64,000 nucleotides of DNA from Aphelocoma coerulescens (taxonomy: Eukaryota > Chordata > Aves > Passeriformes > Corvidae), in the NCBI RefSeq assembly GCF_041296385.1, contig NC_091015.1:54874345-54938344 (forward strand), written 5' to 3'. The notes under the pieces were generated by a model. The model was not told where the DNA came from. It was given only the letters and a program-made list of their open reading frames with translations, and did not search any database. Each line of letters begins with the position of its first letter. Position 1 is the first letter of the stretch. This document shows positions 57,965 through 64,000 of this stretch, in pieces. The position numbers and the translations under genes are program-made.

Positions 57965-60900
57965 GTGAGTATCCTTGGCCTGGTCTGACACTGGTGCCAG
58001 GCCCTGCAGCAAACTCTTTGGGCTTAACATTTTTCTGGTGTAAAGGGGGGAAAAAAAGAAAGCAGTTATTAAACTATCTGCCAGCTGGAGTCTGCTGCAG
58101 CTATATGACTTGGTGGTGGTTCTTGCTGTTTGTTTTTGAATGGATTGTTGCAAGGCATGTAGAAAAGATATTTTGGATTGTGCCAGGCTTCTGCCTTCTG
58201 GTATGGGGGATGGTTGTTTTCATTCCTCTGCCTGTCAGTTATATCCTCATTTTCTTACTTACAAGAGTATTTTTTCAAAGTGGCAGTGAGTATGCCTTAG
58301 CTGACATGTTTTTTGTCTCAGCAGGCTTTACTTTTCAGATGGAGCTGCTGCATGGTAAATCCAGTGACAGTGTTTCTGCTGCAAGAATTATCTTTTACTT
58401 GCTAAAATCATTTTGACCCTCTGAAAGACCTCCAGTCAAAGCATCTAGGTGCATAAATGACCCAGGTTACACATCTTGCTCTCTCTTTCTCCAGAGAAAT
58501 GCAGCCATGCCCTGAGATGAGGGGCATGTCTCTGCCAGCTTGGTTTATAGTTTATGCAGGAAGGGAACTGGTTACTGTGCACAGATATCAGGCTGGGAGC
58601 AGCAATGATGAGCCCTGTGAAATCTACCCAAGAGGCAGAGTAAATAGTTCAGCTGGCCCTGCTGAGCTCCCTGTGGGTCACTTGTCAGACCCACATCTGG
58701 AGCTTGCTGGGGCGTACAGCAATGTATGGATCCTCCTAAGCAGCTTTTCAAGGAGGTCTGTGATGGAGCTGGAGTGAAGAACAGGCCACTTCATTTTAAA
58801 TCGTGGCTTTATTTGTAAGACAGTGGTTTTTCTGTTTTGTTAGGTTTAACTCCAGCGCTAGTGTATTTTTAGAACTATAGCTGAATATGTGGTGGCAGAA
58901 AAAATAATAATCTTCTGCTGCTTTGGTATGTATGAGTTTGGTTTTCCCAGATGAGGCTTAGGGTTTTTCCTCCTGAGCTGTATTTAGAGTTGTAAACTCA
59001 TCAGGACTGCATGTGTTTTATTTGGAGCTGTAAAGTCGGAATAAATATAGAAAGATGTATATGCTTTTTAATAATAGCTGAGCCTTGAACTATGCCCATT
59101 TCCCAGCTGTCCTACACCAGCTGCCCTCCCTCACCTATGTTTTTAGTGGAGCATTTCACCATCATCTGACTGAAAATGGGAAAACTGAAAAGAGAAAGTG
59201 GTTTTTGCATATAGTGGCAGTTTCCTAGAGGCTCAGAAGTCAGCAGCTTACTCTTCTGTCCTCTCTTAAAAATTAACTTGAAATTAATGAATCTCCTCCC
59301 ATGGAGAGATTCCTGGCTGCAGCCAGGGCTTTGCTTCAGTTACCTCTCGCCCTCTAGGGCCAGGCAGTCTCTGAACTGCCCTTGCACCCAAAGCTCCTGT
59401 TAAAAATAATCCAGCAGCAGGTTTGAGCTGTCTTAAATTTCTAAAATTACTACCATGCAACTGGTGCTTTAGAAAGAAACACTTTTGATCCTCCTTTTAA
59501 AATGAATTTTACAGTCTTTATTTGGAGACCAGCACTAGAACGGTACTTGTGGTTGCAGAGGTATCCGTGGTTATGTGTTTGTTTGTCTGTGTTTGGTTAA
59601 AATTAGTTTAATTCCATTTCTAATGAGGTGGGTTGGTGAGGGTTGAAAGAATAGCTATTTGCTGCTTATTCTAAAAGTCAACCCTTTCCAAACGTTTCCA
59701 GTGCAAGATGAAAAGGTGTGGATATCAGGTGAGACTTAGGTGGAAAGAAGCCAAGTTTAGCGAAGTGAAGCCCATTTCTCTCTTACCCAGGCTGCAACTG
59801 AGAAATGTGCTGAGTAGATGTGCTGGGGCAAAGGGTTTCAAACTGAAAGTAAAATTAAAAAATAAGGCTAGTGAAAATGATGGGGGAGGGGGGAAAGCAA
59901 GGGGTGTGGGAGCAGTAAGGATATTTCACTCAGTAGAAAATACTGTATTTCAAAACAAGATAAAAAAGGGGAATGCAAGGCATATAAGTGAGAACATAAA
60001 TCAGCTTGTTACATTTAGGAGAGTAATCATGAAAGCTCAAGTCCTTCCCATTGTGGCAGTGGCTGTACTAAAATGGAAACTGGAGGCAGTGGAAACTGGC
60101 AGCATGGCATGGATGGATGGAGGGGAAGGAGTGTGGTGGCATGGGATTCCCAGCACTCCAAAAAGAGTGGTGCCAGAGGAAGGCCCCCATAGTAGTGGTG
60201 TTTTCCCTCATGTGCACAGACCTCTGTGAGCAGCAAGGTTTGCAAGAAACCCATCAGTGCAGGGGGTGGTTTCCTGCACTGCCCCTGCGGTCTGCAGTGC
60301 CTTCGTGCACCAGTCACTTGCTCCGGGGCTTTGCGGCCCAGCCTGTGCTGGGCTGACTTTCTGGTTTATCAAACCCTGCACTGTGGCTGCCTGCCTGATG
60401 CTGCCTGGGGAGATACATACCCTCCTGCCCTGCACTCAGGAAGGAAACCTCCTCGAGGGGAATCCCCCCTTTCGCAGCCCAAAGTAATTTCCCAGCCCCA
60501 CAGACCATCAGCTGCTACGGGGATAAAGGGCACGCACTCTGTCATTCAGCCAGAGAGGACACATGCCCCTCTGCAGGCTTTCGACACACCTGTGTCACTG
60601 CAGTAAATGTGATGAGACCATTTTATCTGCCAGAAAAATAAATATTTATTTGGATGGTGTTGTCTGTCTAGCTGCAAAGCACATCTTGAGCAGCCTATGT
60701 GGAAACTCTGGTTTCTAGTTGAAAAGTAAGTAGTGCTTTTAAGGTCAAGTGGAGTTCACCTTGGACACCATCCAGTACAAACTTGACTTTGGAAAAGTCA
60801 AGGTTGCTCATGATTTCAGTCCTAAAATTTCTGCTCTAGTGGAACACTGAATATCCCCCACTCCAATAAATAAAATATGCAAAATTACCTATTAAGGTAA

Positions 60901-63900
60901 AGCATATTGTCCTCCAGATATTTATAACCACTGTCCTGCTGTTTTCATTTTAGCAAGGATTTCTAATTTTGCTCCTAGCTGGATTTGTGTCCAAATGTGC
61001 ACTGGTTTCTCCAACAGAGAAAATCAAGAGGGTCTAAGAAGCAAGGGGTTATGTGGGGGATGATACCTCATAGTGCCAAATTTCCTTTGCCCTCTGCTTC
61101 CCAATACACTTATGTTCAGAGATAAATGTTAGACCAGTTTGTTGAACAGGGCTGTGCATACACTACAGGGTTCAGTTGGCAGGAGAAAAATGTACTGTCT
61201 TATCTGAGCCAATGGCATGTAATGCAGAAAATTTGGCTTAGAGGTCAAACCAACAGATTTAGAATTATTACTTTGGCATAAATGTCTCATTTATCTTCTT
61301 GTTTGTTACAGGGCAGAGGCACAAACAAGGCAGCCTTTTGCAGAGAGGGAGAGGAAAAAAACTTCAGGCTCTTTCTGCAGGATTAGTAATAAATGATATT
61401 TGCTTTACAGGAGGGCCATGAAAGTAGGTTACAAAAAAAAAAGTCCTCCAAACACCTTGAGCTATTTCCTGCATGCTCAAGGTGTCTGTTTCCGCCTTGA
61501 GGTTTGGGAGGGTTTTGCAGCTTGTTGGACGAACAGTTGTAGCTGTCAAATGGTTTGTTACACATTAACCATTTAAATTAAATTGCTACTTTATACCTCC
61601 TCAGAATACAAAAGATACATGTGTCTCCAGATCTTGATACTTACTATTTAGATTGTAAGGGGACCTTATAAATTATATACATTTAACTAGACAGTATCAC
61701 TCTAACCTGCTGTTTTAGTTTTAGTGTTTCAGTGTTTTCTTCAGGATTCAGCCCGGCTTGTATCCAAATACCACAGGTTGCCTGGAAAACAGACCTTTTT
61801 AGCTCTCCTAGCAGTGTAATTTATAGCAGAAGGGTCTTGCACTTGAGCCACTTGGTCCTCAGAGGAAATCTGAAAGCTAAAAAAGTGCAAGGGAAGCGTT
61901 AGAGATGGCTGTGAAGGAAATCAGTAGATGAGGAAGGAAGTCAGAAAGAAAGAACTGATTGCAAGGTGATTTGAAGGAGGGTTTGATGTTGAACTACAAC
62001 ACGAGGGCCAAAATGAGGACCAGAGTTTGGCTCCTTACTGCAAAGAGTTGGAAACCTTGCATGCTTTGCTAGATTACGGAATTCAATCTTTGACATGTCG
62101 ACATCACTGCATTACCTTATTTTTCTTCTCTGTTTTTGCAAACTCAGATTAATATTTGTCTCAGTGTAGGGGTTAACAGGCTGCTGTTCCAGTGACTTTG
62201 AAATCACACAAGCTGGCTGCTTCTTGCCACCTTCTGGGTATATATATTTTTTTATTTAATATTTCAAAATATAGTTGTGTTTAGAGGTATCAAGGGTCAT
62301 TTACTAAACTAGGTAGCTAAGATATCAAAGCAGTATTTTCTGCAAGCATAGCTCTCTGCTTGGGCTAATTAGTCTTGCTGCAGTGATTATAAAGCATGGC
62401 TACTTAGAGCAATGCAACTCTTGGTGTCTTTGGGCTAATTATGTTGAATAAACAAGTCCTGTACTGGTATGTAACTCCTAGAACAAGAATGCCATGGTTT
62501 TTATTGGCACCATTAAATAATTTTACAAGCAGAAAGTCACCTTTTTCTGCACATGTGACTTAATCCCAGACAGCAGGATAGCCAGCCTTGCCAACTGAAT
62601 TTCCCCACGGCCACATGGATGTGTATGGTTATCTTCAGATGCAGAAACTGCCATCTCTTCTAGTGGAGACAGGACTTACTGCCCATAATTGGATAAAAAA
62701 CCCACCCCACCAATCAACTCTCTTGAGAAATGTGCAGATCTTCAGAGTGGAGAGTGCAAAGCATTGCCAGTAATACATCCTTGGGATCCCTTCAATAAGT
62801 TATCATGCCAGAGTCTGCATAGTAAACAATACAATTTTTTAGCAAAAGTAGTGTCAAAAAATATTTGGGTTGTCTGGATTTACAGTTTAGGGGACAGACA
62901 ATTCATCAGCACATTTTTCTGCTTCAGTCTAAATTGCTGTTATGTTCTTGCTGACTTTTTTATGGTTTTATGGGTATTTTGTTATGTTTTGCTGTCTTCA
63001 GTCTCAGCTCACTGGTGAAAATCCTGTTGTTTGTCAGAAGTGCTTGCTATAGATGAGAAAAGCCAGAGCAGCTTTTACAGTAAGATGACAGTACTTGTTC
63101 CTCTCCTGACCAGATTTCAGGGCAGTAGTGATATGGGGCCTGAGCTGAAGGGGCTTTGGCATGGATCAGGTGTCCTCAGTAGATATCCTTGATGGAAAGG
63201 TACAGGTGTTCAGCTCACACAAGGGAATGCAGTCAGGGATTTATCAATGTAATAGCGGTTTCAGTCAATTGCATGTGTTTTAGTGCTGGCTGAAAGTCTG
63301 AAATTATTAGGACAACGTGAGGAGAAAAGAAAGGTTGAAATCTTTAGTGGAATAAATTTCCAGTCTTTCTGGTCTTTTTGTTTTATAATGCCATCTTCAA
63401 AGTACTGTTTTCTGTTAAGAACAGGCATAGGATTAATTTGTGCTGTAAAGATTTTAGTGGGTTTCTTGCAATGTTTTACCTGTGAGTAATTTTCTGAGTA
63501 GTGTCTCAGTAAACACTGAGGCCCCTTTCATAACCAGAGAAATTTAAAAATTACTCTCTCATGTCTTTTCAATGACAGTTACATTCACTGAGGTCACAGA
63601 GTTTGCCTCCCCCTCCTTCCTCCTCTGAGGCTCTGTGTGTTTCGATGAGTCACTGGGTGACAGGGTGGGAGGCCAGCTCTTGACAGCCACCTTGTTTTGG
63701 TGCATTTAGGGGAACAGGGCAGCAGTCTCTAGAGTGATGCAGAGTGGTGGAGCACTGGGATGGAAACCAGTTACTGAGCAGGGACTATCTGGATCAAAAG
63801 CACTGCTTTGTCCCAGGGTGACTGTATTTTACCTCTGAATTTTGATGCTTCTCTGGGTTTTCCCTAAAAAGAACTCTTGAATATCTTCTTGCACTGGTAT

Positions 63901-64000
63901 GCCATCAGCAAAGGAGATGCGTTGCTCATTTGTGTGGTGTGCTGTGGTTTTGCAGTGTTTTCCTCTGGGGATCCATTTCTGCCCTCACCTGTGGTGCCGT
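57965..64000 (+). other. LIMD1: LIMD1 intron 2 (continues past window)
   Basis: Over 6 kb follows the second exon. I searched for codons of the next LIM exon (expected to continue the first LIM domain with KLRGKAFYFV-like residues) and did not find them, so intron 2 runs off the window. It contains a 16-bp palindrome (60636-60651) and open frames without recognisable domains. No mobile element is recognised. Confidence 0.7.

Noticed and set aside
57832..58416. 194-codon open frame containing LIMD1 exon 2
   Set aside because: Only 57863-57964 is coding; the rest continues past a strong GTGAGT donor into intron.
59708..60229. 173-codon + strand open frame in LIMD1 intron 2
   Set aside because: Composition is unlike a folded protein, no domain is recognised, and it does not match the expected LIM exons.
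63950..64000. TTTTGCAG at 63947-63954 as an acceptor for the next LIMD1 exon
   Set aside because: The translated sequence after it does not resemble the LIM-domain continuation in any frame.

Overview
This is a vertebrate nuclear genome window. It has two conserved multi-exon genes with GT-AG introns of kilobase size, long non-coding stretches and a CpG-island promoter. The organism is almost certainly a bird: there are CR1 LINE remnants ending in the typical ATTCTATGAT-like or ATTCTGTGAT-like 3' tail, and LTRs of a kind common in avian (especially passerine-like) genomes. I cannot name the species from sequence alone.

Layout. Positions 1-34908 carry the 3' half of LARS2 (mitochondrial leucyl-tRNA synthetase) on the + strand. 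Ten coding exons (519-802, 3909-4007, 6850-6987, 15144-15247, 16381-16563, 19196-19365, 20364-20441, 22476-22587, 29153-29280, 34729-34908) join in perfect phase into 491 residues plus a stop. They run from the re-entry into the catalytic domain through the KMSKS loop to the C terminus. The HIGH motif and most of the editing domain lie upstream of the window. Polyadenylation signals follow at 35021 and 35074. About 11.4 kb of intergenic DNA separates it from LIMD1 (LIM-domain protein of the Ajuba/Zyxin family), also on +. LIMD1 begins in a CpG island (about 46470-48060): a large first coding exon (46875-48033), a 9.8-kb intron, and a second exon (57863-57964) that opens LIM domain 1. The remaining LIM exons lie beyond the window end.

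Mobile elements. I recognise two CR1 fragments, both sense to LARS2, and three solo-LTR-like pieces (4179-4774, about 18025-18680, 51884-52198), all apparently antisense to the host genes. The 51884-52198 LTR is intact at both ends, with a perfect 6-bp target-site duplication.

The two genes have unrelated jobs: mitochondrial translation for LARS2, and adaptor/tumour-suppressor signalling for LIMD1. Their adjacency matches the LARS2-LIMD1 order known from human 3p21.31. I found no evidence for a new biological system. The points worth a second look are the clean ERV insertion, a weak splice donor in LARS2, an open in-frame extension upstream of the LIMD1 start, a duplicated phospho-site-like motif in LIMD1, and several small repeats.
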